Of a stretch of 35,096 bases of DNA, positions 1 to 7,263 are shown in pieces. The translations under genes were made by a program, and so were the position numbers. The notes beneath the pieces are model-generated. The model saw only the letters and a program-made list of their open reading frames with translations, ran no database searches and was not told the origin of the DNA. Origin of the DNA: an uncultured Bacteroidales bacterium (GTDB lineage Bacteria > Bacteroidota > Bacteroidia > Bacteroidales > P3); contig CAJONE010000013.1 of assembly GCA_905235855.1 (NCBI GenBank), positions 1-35,096 of the forward strand. Direction: 5' to 3'. The stretch's first letter is position 1. Every line of letters starts with the position of its first letter.

Positions 1-839
1 ATGTTCCCCACCACCACGTCCAGAGTGGGGTGTTTCGCCTTGACTTGTTTCAGCGCCTCCACCACACGGATTGAATGGCCGTGAGCCGTGTCTATAACCA
101 CTGCATCGACACCAGCTTTGACCAGTGCATCAACGCGATTCATCATATCTGTGGTAATCCCTACTCCAGCGGCCACTCTCAGGCGTCCTTTCTCATCCTT
201 GCACGCATCCGGACGCTCTTTGGTCTTTATGATGTCGCGGTAGGTGATAAGACCTACAAACTGGCCTCGCTCGTTAACTACGGGCAGTTTCTCGATTTTG
301 TGTTGCTGAAGAATGTCGGTCGCCTCTTCAAAAGTGGTGCCTTCGTGAGTGGTAATCAGTTTGGTAATCATGATTTCGCTCAGCGGACGATTCATGTTGC
401 GCTCGAAACGCAGGTCGCGGTTCGTTACCATTCCGATAAGAATCTGGTTCTCGTCAACAATTGGTATGCCGCCTATCCCATATTCATGCATTAGGTTAAG
501 GGCATCTTTTACAAGTGCTTCCTTGCGGAGTGTCACTGGATCCACAATCATTCCGTTCTCGGAGCGTTTCACTTTGATGACCTCATTGGCTTGGCTTTCG
601 ATAGACATGTTCTTGTGCAGTACGCCGATGCCGCCCTCTTGTGCCATACCTATAGCCATAGCCGCCTCGGTCACTGTGTCCATTGCTGCCGAAACCAGCG
701 GCATCTTCAATGTTATATTGCGTGAAAAGCGGCTTTCGACCGATACCTCGCGGGGCAGGATTTCAGAATAGCCCGGAACAAGCAGGACATCGTCGTAGGT
801 GAGTCCTTCTCCAATGAATTTTGTGGTGTCTGTAAACAT
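1..839 (-). CDS. guaB: IMP dehydrogenase, N-terminal part (cut by left window edge)
   Basis: Reading the minus strand from the ATG at 839-837 gives 279 open codons that run off the left edge. The enzyme oxidises IMP to XMP with NAD+, the committed step of GMP synthesis in the cytosol. The N-terminus MFTDTTKFIGEGLTYDDVLL and the following stretch with LVSAAMDTVTEAAMAIAMAQ are classic for IMPDH. Residues of about 95-215 form the paired CBS (Bateman) module, with GIPIVDE, GMVTNRDLRF, LPVVNERGQFVGLITYRDI. The barrel then resumes with RVAAGVGI and VDAVVIDTAHGHS, ending in VVVGN at the edge. The catalytic-cysteine loop and the C-terminal half (a full protein is about 490 residues) lie outside the window. 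The gene is divergent from the 1038 operon and has a -7 element about 100 nt upstream of the start. Identity is very secure. Confidence 0.97.
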   Translation of the reverse strand, partial: MFTDTTKFIGEGLTYDDVLLVPGYSEILPREVSVESRFSRNITLKMPLVSAAMDTVTEAAMAIGMAQEGGIGVLHKNMSIESQANEVIKVKRSENGMIVDPVTLRKEALVKDALNLMHEYGIGGIPIVDENQILIGMVTNRDLRFERNMNRPLSEIMITKLITTHEGTTFEEATDILQQHKIEKLPVVNERGQFVGLITYRDIIKTKERPDACKDEKGRLRVAAGVGITTDMMNRVDALVKAGVDAVVIDTAHGHSIRVVEALKQVKAKHPTLDVVVGN

Positions 840-881
840 GTCGGGATTGTGTTATTTGTAGTGTTTTTTCGGTGGCTTTTT

Positions 882-914
882 GTTATAACGGTTAGTGGCG
901 TCGTTGCGTTATAA
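882..914. repeat. Twin GTTATAA motif / inverted repeat in the guaB leader
   Basis: TTATAACG at 883-890 is repeated as its exact reverse complement CGTTATAA at 907-914, with 16 nt between. GTTATAAC at 882-889 is itself a palindrome, so the same core GTTATAA also occurs as a direct repeat 26 bp apart (882-888 and 908-914). It lies between the guaB -7 element and the guaB start codon, so it could be a leader hairpin or a pair of operator half-sites. Function is inferred from position only. Confidence 0.4.
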
Positions 915-940
915 TGTTTATGTAGCCGTAAAATATTATG

Positions 941-948
941 CAAAGGTA
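941..948 (-). promoter_or_regulatory. Bacteroidota -7 element for guaB
   Basis: CAAAGGTA on the plus strand reads TACCTTTG on the minus strand, an exact match to the Bacteroidota primary-sigma -7 consensus TAnnTTTG. It would start transcription near 937, giving guaB a leader of about 100 nt. No convincing -33 TTTG at the usual distance was found. Confidence 0.6.
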
Positions 949-999
949 CGCTTTTTTTCAAAATCATACGTTTTTTTTCTACAATCCCTTTTTTGTCTG

Positions 1000-1007
1000 T
1001 ACATTTG
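1000..1007 (+). promoter_or_regulatory. Bacteroidota -7 element for the 1038 operon
   Basis: TACATTTG matches TAnnTTTG exactly and precedes the ATG at 1038 by 30 nt. A start codon as early as TTG 993 would place the promoter inside the gene, so this element supports the ATG at 1038 as the true start. Confidence 0.65.
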
Positions 1008-1037
1008 CAAAAATGCAAGCAAATTAACAACAATATT

Positions 1038-2147
1038 ATGAAACGTTCATTTTCAACTTTTTTTCAAATTTGTCTGGGGGCTGTTCTTGTCTCCCTTTTG
1101 GCCGTTGGCTGTAACAAAACTTCATATAAGGTAAGTGCAACTGTGCCTGGCGAACTCAATGGTGAGTGGGTTTATCTTTTCGATGCAATCACAGGCGAAC
1201 CTATTGATTCTGTTACCGTGACCGACGGCAAGGCTGTCTTTTCCGGCAAGGCAGATTCCGCAAGGTTTGTTGCCTTGGTGGGTGCCAGTTATTTACCCGT
1301 TGAGTTTTTCCTTGAACCAGGCAATATCTCAATCATTTCTGACAGCAACCGAGTCTCCGGAACAAAACTTAACGATGATTTCTATGCATTCGCCAACGAT
1401 AAGTCTCTTCGGGCGCTTTCAGAAGAGTGTGAGAATATCAAACTCGAAATCTATGATCTCGAAGATAATGATGAAGAATCGCAACGTGCGATAGTAGAAC
1501 GCTACGAGCAGGCTGTTAAAAATCTGCAGAACGAGGTTCAGTCACGTTGTCTTGAAATCTACGAAAATCATAAGAAGGATCTTTTGGGAGCCTATGTGCT
1601 GACTATTGCCGCACAGCAGTTCACGTATGATCAACTTGACAAGATCCTTTCCAATGCCGATCCCGTTGTCGCAAACTTCCCTCCGCTGGTTGAGACTTAC
1701 AAGACCATGAAAGCCGGCCAGCAGTCGCAGGTTGGGCAGCATTTCATCGACCTCATCGGCACGGACTATGCTACTGGTGCATCCGCCTCGCTCGCTTCGA
1801 TGATTGACGGAAAAATTGCTGTCGTGGATTTCTGGGCTTCATGGTGTCGCCCTTGCCGTGAAGAAATCTCATCGACGCTTATCCCTCTATATGAGGAATA
1901 TAAGTCCAAGGGCGTGGAAATTATTGGCGTGGATGTGTCCGACAAACCCGATGACCACGACAGGGCTGTAAAGGAATTGGGAATCAAATATCCTCAACTA
2001 ATCGACTCTGAAAATTTGGCTGGCGAACTTTACGGGTTAACGACCATACCGCAAATTATGCTCATCGACCGCAACGGTACTATCGTCGCTCGCGACCTAC
2101 GTGGCGATGCCATTCGTACCGAAATCGACAAACTGCTTGCAGAATAG
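1038..2147 (+). CDS. TlpA-like thiol-disulfide lipoprotein with DUF4369-type N-terminal domain
   Basis: A 369-residue protein. Residues 1-25 form a lipoprotein signal ending in LAVGC, with the lipidated Cys at 25. Residues of about 30-115 look like the DUF4369 beta domain found in Bacteroidota redox lipoproteins (VSATVPGELNGEWVYLFDA). A charged helical linker follows (about 125-235), then a thioredoxin/AhpC-TSA-like domain with VVDFWASWCRPCREEIS, giving the CxxC pair Cys270/Cys273, and a cis-proline-type TIPQIMLIDRNG near residue 340. The family reduces or isomerises disulfides of exported proteins at the cell envelope. The ATG at 1038 is chosen because it begins a clean signal peptide and lies just downstream of the -7 element at 1000. 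The stop overlaps the next gene's GTG by one base. Substrate unknown. Confidence 0.9.
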   Translation: MKRSFSTFFQICLGAVLVSLLAVGCNKTSYKVSATVPGELNGEWVYLFDAITGEPIDSVTVTDGKAVFSGKADSARFVALVGASYLPVEFFLEPGNISIISDSNRVSGTKLNDDFYAFANDKSLRALSEECENIKLEIYDLEDNDEESQRAIVERYEQAVKNLQNEVQSRCLEIYENHKKDLLGAYVLTIAAQQFTYDQLDKILSNADPVVANFPPLVETYKTMKAGQQSQVGQHFIDLIGTDYATGASASLASMIDGKIAVVDFWASWCRPCREEISSTLIPLYEEYKSKGVEIIGVDVSDKPDDHDRAVKELGIKYPQLIDSENLAGELYGLTTIPQIMLIDRNGTIVARDLRGDAIRTEIDKLLAE

Positions 2148-3559
2148 TGTCCCTCAGTGTCAAATATGCCGTTATCCTGTTGGCGTTCGCCATGTTGCCT
2201 TTTGTGGCGGTCTCTCAAACCGACAAGGCAGCATCGCTCAACGACAAGGCATTGGCTTTTTTGCAACAGGAAAACTATGAGAAAGCTGTCTCAACGCTGA
2301 TTGATGCCATCAAAGCCGATCCATCTCGTGCCGAATCCTATTTCAACATGGGTTTCGCCTACTACTGCATGAGTCGCTATGACGAGGCTAAACAATGGTA
2401 TCTGAAAACCATAAAGATTGACAGTTCATACGCTGATGCCTACATCAATATCGGATTGATATGCAATCATAAGCAGCAATACTTGGATGGTGTCGAATGG
2501 TGCCGCCGTGCTCTGGCCATCGACAGCTCCTTGGCTAATGCCTACACCAACTTGGGTGTCGCTTATGGGGGAATGAACCGTTTGCAAGAGTCGATAGAAT
2601 GCTATCAGAAATCCATTGCACTCGACAGTTCTTCTTCAATAACCTACAACAACCTCGGCAATGCATACAACACTATTGGTCAGTTTAATCGTGGCATCGC
2701 CTGTCTGAAAAAAGCAGTGGAACTTCACCCCGATTATGCCTCAGCCTACTACAGTATGGGGATGGCATACGCCCGTCTTGGCATGCCTGACGATGCGGTG
2801 CGTTGCTATGAGAGGGCAGTCAAACTTGAACCGCGTCTCGTCACCGCCTATAACGAAATAGGCAATGCATACGCTTCTGCTCGCGAATATGAAAAGGCTA
2901 TAAACTATTTCAGACTTTCTATCGAAAAAGCGCCAAAATACGTCGACGCATACTACAACATAGGCTTGATATACTACGAGCGACATGCCTACGACACGGC
3001 TGCTTTCTGGTTCAAGCGTGCCACTTTGGTCGATGAAAACCATGCCCAGTCATACTATGTCTGCGGTGTTGCCCACTATATGAACGGCGATCGAAAAGAG
3101 GCCATGAAATGGTATCAGAAAACTGTTGAAATCAACCCAAAACATGCTCTTGCGTTTAACAGTATCGGCTATATGTTCCAAGAAGACCGAAACTACGCGA
3201 AAGCTGTTGAATACTATGAAAAAGCCATCAACGCATCGCCCAAGTATGCCGCTGCCTATACCAATCTGGGTAACGTATATATCAACACAAAAAACTATGC
3301 GGCAGCTTTGCGCAACTATGCCGCCGTCGTAAAGCTCGAACCAGACAACGCTGAGTCTCACTACAACTATGGCGTTGCATGTTATCTTGCTGGCGACAAA
3401 CTGGCTGCTGTATCGGCTTTGGAAACAGCCGTTTCTCTTAAACCGAGTTATTATGAGGCTCTCAATAACTTGAGCGTAATTTGTGGCGAACTTGGTCAAG
3501 ATGAAAAATCCAAATCTTACCGTGAAAAAGCTGATGCCGTCGAGTTCGGGCTTCGTTAA
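2147..3559 (+). CDS. Exported tetratricopeptide-repeat (TPR) protein
   Basis: A 470-residue protein, almost entirely 34-residue TPR units after a signal peptide (VKYAVILLAFAMLPFVAVSQ). About 13 repeats follow from residue 28 to about 460, recognised by recurring patterns such as AYTNLGVAYGGMNRLQESIE, AYNEIGNAYASAREYEKAIN and AYTNLGNVYINTKNYAAALR. TPR arrays are protein-interaction scaffolds; no enzymatic domain is visible. The start is the GTG at 2147, sharing its G with the preceding TAG stop (TAGTG). An ATG at 2191 would destroy the signal peptide, so the GTG is preferred. The overlap implies translational coupling to the TlpA-like gene, and the protein probably acts in the periplasm with it. 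Partner unknown. Confidence 0.9.
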   Translation: MSLSVKYAVILLAFAMLPFVAVSQTDKAASLNDKALAFLQQENYEKAVSTLIDAIKADPSRAESYFNMGFAYYCMSRYDEAKQWYLKTIKIDSSYADAYINIGLICNHKQQYLDGVEWCRRALAIDSSLANAYTNLGVAYGGMNRLQESIECYQKSIALDSSSSITYNNLGNAYNTIGQFNRGIACLKKAVELHPDYASAYYSMGMAYARLGMPDDAVRCYERAVKLEPRLVTAYNEIGNAYASAREYEKAINYFRLSIEKAPKYVDAYYNIGLIYYERHAYDTAAFWFKRATLVDENHAQSYYVCGVAHYMNGDRKEAMKWYQKTVEINPKHALAFNSIGYMFQEDRNYAKAVEYYEKAINASPKYAAAYTNLGNVYINTKNYAAALRNYAAVVKLEPDNAESHYNYGVACYLAGDKLAAVSALETAVSLKPSYYEALNNLSVICGELGQDEKSKSYREKADAVEFGLR

Positions 3560-3603
3560 AAACAAATTCGTCTGCAATCTGAACAAACAAAAAACCTAAA
3601 CCT

Positions 3604-4827
3604 ATGAATAAGCGTTTCAAAATTTTCTCTTTGTTGGCGGTTCTCCTTTCGTTAGGTATCGCCGGATGTATCAAAGACAATGCTATCGGCGACTCTTACC
3701 TCCTGCAGTCGATGCTTGAGCTGAAAGTTGGTGAGACTTACCAGCTCACTTTTGGCTACGACGCGGGTTATCCGCAACGCAACGGTTTCTTTGGCCACGA
3801 GTACAACTCCAGCGGTGATTTGCAGCAGCAAAGCACCGTTTATGACGAAAGTCGCGTGATGTGGAAAAGCAGCGACACGTCGGTGGCCACCGTCAGCGCA
3901 TCAGGTCTCGTTACGGCGGTAGCTGAAGGCCGATGCAACATCTTGGCCTATTACTCAAATGGCTACGATGTTTGCGCTGTCAGAGTTATCCGAGGCAATA
4001 CTCCGTCAGGTGGCGAAGAACCCGCTATCGGCGGCTTCACCGACTATGGTGCCGTCAATAGCCTGTTCTCTGTGTCGAGTGGAAAACAGGTCCGCTTCTC
4101 GCGCGGAAATCTGCAGTATCAGTCTTCCACTGACACCTGGCGCTTTGCTGAACAGCAATATCTGTGTGTGGGAACTGATAACGCCAATATCTCCTCATCC
4201 TACTCCGGTTGGATCGATTTGTTCGGATGGGGGACAAGCGGGTGGAACAGTGGCGCAACCGAATATATGCCATACGCCACCAGCACGGCAAATGGCGACT
4301 ACTGCCCTGGCGGCGATGCTTCCAACGACCTTACAGGCGCCAACGACAGTGCCGACTGGGGACGTTACAATGCAGTCGCTGCCGGCGGCAACGAGGTCGG
4401 CAAATGGCGCACCTTGACTGACGCCGAGTGGAATTACCTGCTTGGCGGTGGTTCTGTCCGGCAGGGAAAGTGTGGCAAGGCTGTAATCGACGGCTTGTAT
4501 AATGGCATTGTTCTCTTACCAGACAACTGGGTGCTGCCATCCAGCCTCTCCTTCACGCCTGGCATCTCGTCCGATTTCACTGCCAACGCCTACTCCGCTG
4601 CGCAATGGTCTGCAATGGAAGATGCAGGGGCAGTGTTTATTCCCGCTGCCGGTTTCCGCGACGGCACAACAGTGTCCAACGTCGGCACTCACGGATACTA
4701 TTGGTCCACGACTCACATCAACGGCACGTATGCCTACGACCTCTATTTCTTCAGCAGTTACGCTAATGCCGCAGACCTCGGCACTCGCGCTGCAGGGCGC
4801 AGTGTACGTCTCGTAATCGACAAATAA
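3604..4827 (+). CDS. Lipoprotein with BIG2 Ig-like domain and FISUMP-like domain
   Basis: A 407-residue protein. The lipoprotein signal ends LGIAGC (Cys22). Residues of about 40-130 form a bacterial Ig-like (BIG2) fold: LKVGETYQLTFGYDAG, then WKSSDTSVATVSASGLVTAV. From about residue 150 to the end it has the pattern of a Bacteroidales/Fibrobacter major-paralogous surface domain: VRFSRGNLQYQ, LFGWGTSGWNSG, then FIPAAGFRDGT, GYYWSTTHINGTYAYDL and the terminal GRSVRLVIDK. Such proteins are usually surface-exposed lipoproteins of unknown ligand. It starts 44 nt after the TPR gene, with no terminator between, and is followed by the hairpin terminator at 4877, so it is probably the last gene of the 1038 operon. 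The specific role cannot be inferred. Confidence 0.85.
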   Translation: MNKRFKIFSLLAVLLSLGIAGCIKDNAIGDSYLLQSMLELKVGETYQLTFGYDAGYPQRNGFFGHEYNSSGDLQQQSTVYDESRVMWKSSDTSVATVSASGLVTAVAEGRCNILAYYSNGYDVCAVRVIRGNTPSGGEEPAIGGFTDYGAVNSLFSVSSGKQVRFSRGNLQYQSSTDTWRFAEQQYLCVGTDNANISSSYSGWIDLFGWGTSGWNSGATEYMPYATSTANGDYCPGGDASNDLTGANDSADWGRYNAVAAGGNEVGKWRTLTDAEWNYLLGGGSVRQGKCGKAVIDGLYNGIVLLPDNWVLPSSLSFTPGISSDFTANAYSAAQWSAMEDAGAVFIPAAGFRDGTTVSNVGTHGYYWSTTHINGTYAYDLYFFSSYANAADLGTRAAGRSVRLVIDK

Positions 4828-4876
4828 GCAAGTCGGTGTGTCTGTCGCACGCAGTGGTTTGAATAAACGGTTTACG

Positions 4877-4913
4877 CCGCTCGCCAGCAATGGTGAGCGG
4901 TTCTCTTTTTTTT
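4877..4913 (+). terminator. Intrinsic terminator after the 1038-4827 operon
   Basis: CCGCTCGCC (4877-4885) pairs with GGTGAGCGG (4892-4900) across a 6-nt loop, with one G-T wobble, and is followed by TTCTC and eight T (4906-4913). It lies 49 nt past the stop of the BIG2/FISUMP lipoprotein gene. Confidence 0.85.
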
Positions 4914-4979
4914 GCACGCAGATATACCGATTTTTGGCTATTTTTAATGTTCCAATACCGTGATGTGGCTTATTGTTGC

Positions 4980-4987
4980 TAATTTTG
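4980..4987 (+). promoter_or_regulatory. -7 element almost abutting the 4997 start codon
   Basis: TAATTTTG matches TAnnTTTG. It ends only 9 nt before the ATG at 4997, so the transcript is predicted to begin a few bases before the start codon. The region follows the 4877 terminator, so a fresh promoter is expected here. Confidence 0.6.
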
Positions 4988-4996
4988 CATCGACCT

Positions 4997-5587
4997 ATGA
5001 AACGATACACCTTACTGCTTGTTTTGTCTCTTTTTGTGTGTCCCGCCGTTATGTCGCAGGACAGTTTGCGCCACGACCGATTCAGTGGCGGCATGATGAT
5101 CCACACTGGATATTTGACCGGAGATATTGTGCAAATTAATCATCATGTCGGTGGGATGCCGTTTGGCCTCGGCGGTGTGTTGCGATTTCATTTCTTCAAC
5201 CATCTGAGGGTCGGTGGTGAGGGCTATGTGTCAAAACTTTCGCAGCTGCACAACGCAAGCTATATCCGTCTCGGCTGGGGTGGTTTGCTTATAGACGGCT
5301 ACTGGAAGTTCGGACGATGGTCGCCCTATGTGGGCCTCACCCTGGGCGGCGGTTCCCTTTCGACACTGCTTGTCCGCGACGGCGATGCCTCGGACTGGAC
5401 ATCCGAAAAGGATGCCTTGATCCACAATACTGCCATTATGCTTATCGACCCATTTATCGGGGTTGAGTTTGCTTTGTCCAGATCTATGCGTCTTACGCTG
5501 AAAGCTGACTATATTTTGCCTCTTACACACCGTGACGAATGCCCGACAGGTGTCAGGCTCTATCTGGGAGTCATTTTCTCCAGATAA
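4997..5587 (+). CDS. Small outer-membrane beta-barrel candidate
   Basis: A 196-residue protein with a signal peptide (MKRYTLLLVLSLFVCPAVMS, then QDSL). The mature part alternates short amphipathic strands rich in Gly and aromatics: FGLGGVLRFHFFNHLRVGGE, YIRLGWGGLLIDGYWKFGRW, PYVGLTLGGGSL, MRLTLKADYILPL and the final VRLYLGVIFS. This pattern is typical of 8-stranded Bacteroidota outer-membrane barrels, although the last residue is Arg rather than the usual Phe or Tyr. The ATG at 4997 is preferred over an upstream TTG at 4973, because the -7 element at 4980 would otherwise lie inside the coding region. The next gene begins 45 nt downstream with its own promoter. Function unknown. Confidence 0.8.
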   Translation: MKRYTLLLVLSLFVCPAVMSQDSLRHDRFSGGMMIHTGYLTGDIVQINHHVGGMPFGLGGVLRFHFFNHLRVGGEGYVSKLSQLHNASYIRLGWGGLLIDGYWKFGRWSPYVGLTLGGGSLSTLLVRDGDASDWTSEKDALIHNTAIMLIDPFIGVEFALSRSMRLTLKADYILPLTHRDECPTGVRLYLGVIFSR

Positions 5588-5619
5588 GTGTCTTGGGCGG
5601 GATATCCAAATATATTGCG

Positions 5620-5627
5620 TACTTTTG
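5620..5627 (+). promoter_or_regulatory. -7 element abutting the DUF4254 start codon
   Basis: TACTTTTG matches TAnnTTTG and ends only 5 nt before the ATG at 5633. Transcription starting a few bases after the element would give an essentially leaderless mRNA. Confidence 0.6.
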
Positions 5628-5632
5628 CATTT

Positions 5633-6235
5633 ATGTTTGCAAACGATTTTTACACAATATTTGAACGTCAGGTGTGCGACTACCACCTGCGCGATTCTAT
5701 TGATTCTCCGACCGTGAACCCTTATCCGACAGCCTCGTTCGAGCATATCTTATGGGAAAAGAGTTACGTGGATACCGTGCAGTGGCATTTGGAGGACATT
5801 GTACGTCCCGATGATGTTGATCCCGTTGTCGCTCTCGACATTAAGCGGCGTATCGACCGTTCAAACCAGTGCCGTACTGATCTGGTAGAACGCATTGATG
5901 ATTTTTTTATGGCTCGATTCTCGGATGTCAAACCGAAGCCGACCGCAACCATCAACACCGAGACTCCTGCTTGGGCCGTTGACAGACTTTCGATACTTGC
6001 CCTAAAAATATATCATTTTGGCATAGAGGCCAGACGTCTTGATGCCTCTGCCGACCACATGGCCAAATGCCAGTCTAAGCTCGACACTCTATTGGCGCAG
6101 CGCAGCGACCTTACGCAGGCTATCGACACGCTTTTGTCCGAATTGGCCTCTGGCGACAAGGTGATGAAGCTATACCGCCAAATGAAAATGTACAACGACC
6201 CAACGCTCAACCCCGCTCTATACGGAAAAAAGTGA
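5633..6235 (+). CDS. DUF4254 family protein
   Basis: A 200-residue soluble protein without signal peptide or membrane segment. MFANDFYTIFERQVCDYHL, then PYPTASFEHILWEKSYVDTV and HLEDIVRPDDVD, followed by long helical stretches, match the Bacteroidota DUF4254 family, which is recurrently encoded beside family 9 glycosyltransferases. The C-terminal part (KLDTLLAQRSDLTQAIDTLL) looks coiled-coil-like. The gene ends one base before the ATG of the glycosyltransferase gene (TGACATG), so the two are surely co-translated. An accessory role in surface glycan assembly is inferred from the neighbour only; no catalytic motif is visible. The ATG at 5633 is chosen because it follows the promoter; earlier in-frame starts would overlap it. 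Confidence 0.85.
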   Translation: MFANDFYTIFERQVCDYHLRDSIDSPTVNPYPTASFEHILWEKSYVDTVQWHLEDIVRPDDVDPVVALDIKRRIDRSNQCRTDLVERIDDFFMARFSDVKPKPTATINTETPAWAVDRLSILALKIYHFGIEARRLDASADHMAKCQSKLDTLLAQRSDLTQAIDTLLSELASGDKVMKLYRQMKMYNDPTLNPALYGKK

Positions 6236-6236
6236 C

Positions 6237-7211
6237 ATGCATGTTCTCGTTTTGCGATTCTCGGCTCTTGGCGATGTGGCCATATTGCAGCCTGTGTTGA
6301 AACACAGGGCTGCCGCCAACCCTGATGTGCGTTTTACTGTTGCCGCGCCGAAAATTGCATATCCTCTTTTTGCCGATATCCCCAATGTCGAATATCTGCC
6401 TATTGACAAGCATCGTCCGCTCAGCGAAATATGGAATCTTTTATGGGCTGTCCGCCCCGATGTTGTTGCCGATATACATGGCGTTTTACGCACCGTCCGA
6501 CTCGACGTGCGTTTCCGTCTGCGTGGTGTCAAGGTTTGCGTTATAGACAAGGGGCGGGCTGAACGTCGTCGGCTGTTGCGGCGCGAACATAAGGATCTTA
6601 CTCCGTTGAAACCGTCATGGCAGCGATACGATGATGTGTTTGAGCGGCTTGGACTTGCAGGGGCAGTCAGCCTGTCCGATTTGACCCCAGTTACGATCCG
6701 AAAACCAAAGACTGGCATTCGAAATATTGGTATTGCGCCGTTTGCACAACATCAGGGCAAGATATGGCCACTATGCTGTGTGGAACGATTGATCGCTTTG
6801 CTTATGCAACATCCGGAGAATCGTATTTTTCTTTTTGGCAGTAACAGTGAAGTGGATAGACTCGAATTGTTGGCGAAGCCCTTTGCTGGCAGGACAATGG
6901 TTTGCGCCGGTATTGGTACGTTGTATGATGATATGCAGGTCATGCGTTCTCTCAATGTGCTGCTTTCGATGGATTCGGCAAATATGCATATTGCCTCGTG
7001 TCTCGGTGTCCCAGTCGTAAGTATTTGGGGAGCGACTCATCCGGCCAATGGATTTTACGGATGGTGCCAAAATCCCGACTGGGCTATTCAAGCCGACTTG
7101 CCGTGTCGTCCCTGTTCTATGTTTGGCAACAACCCCTGTCGTTACGGCGACTACCACTGTTTGAAAACCATAACCCCCGAGCATGTCGCCGATAGGTTGG
7201 AGAATTTCTGA
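6237..7211 (+). CDS. Glycosyltransferase family 9 (heptosyltransferase-like)
   Basis: A 324-residue protein of the ADP-heptose:LPS heptosyltransferase family (GT9, GT-B fold). The N-terminal Rossmann half opens with the signature MHVLVLRFSALGDVAILQPV. The C-terminal half has IGIAPFAQHQGKIWPL, the nucleotide-sugar site DSANMHIASCLGVPVVSIWG, then ATHPANGFYGW. The end carries a Cys-rich segment (CRPCSMFGNNPCRYGDYHC) common in Bacteroidota members. It transfers a sugar, in this family usually a heptose, onto the lipid A core or another surface glycan on the cytoplasmic face of the inner membrane. The donor and acceptor here cannot be read from the sequence. It is coupled to the DUF4254 gene with a 1-nt gap and faces the histidine kinase gene tail to tail; no clear terminator separates them. 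Confidence 0.93.
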   Translation: MHVLVLRFSALGDVAILQPVLKHRAAANPDVRFTVAAPKIAYPLFADIPNVEYLPIDKHRPLSEIWNLLWAVRPDVVADIHGVLRTVRLDVRFRLRGVKVCVIDKGRAERRRLLRREHKDLTPLKPSWQRYDDVFERLGLAGAVSLSDLTPVTIRKPKTGIRNIGIAPFAQHQGKIWPLCCVERLIALLMQHPENRIFLFGSNSEVDRLELLAKPFAGRTMVCAGIGTLYDDMQVMRSLNVLLSMDSANMHIASCLGVPVVSIWGATHPANGFYGWCQNPDWAIQADLPCRPCSMFGNNPCRYGDYHCLKTITPEHVADRLENF

Positions 7212-7263
7212 CAGCTATTTCCATTGTGTCGAACCTGCCGATTGAGCGGTATTCTCGATGGTA

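Noticed and set aside
75..771. Plus-strand open frames over the guaB region
   Set aside because: The minus strand encodes an unmistakable IMP dehydrogenase across the whole stretch.
993..1037. An upstream TTG start for the TlpA-like gene
   Set aside because: It would put the TAnnTTTG element at 1000 inside the gene and spoil the lipoprotein signal; the ATG at 1038 is far better.
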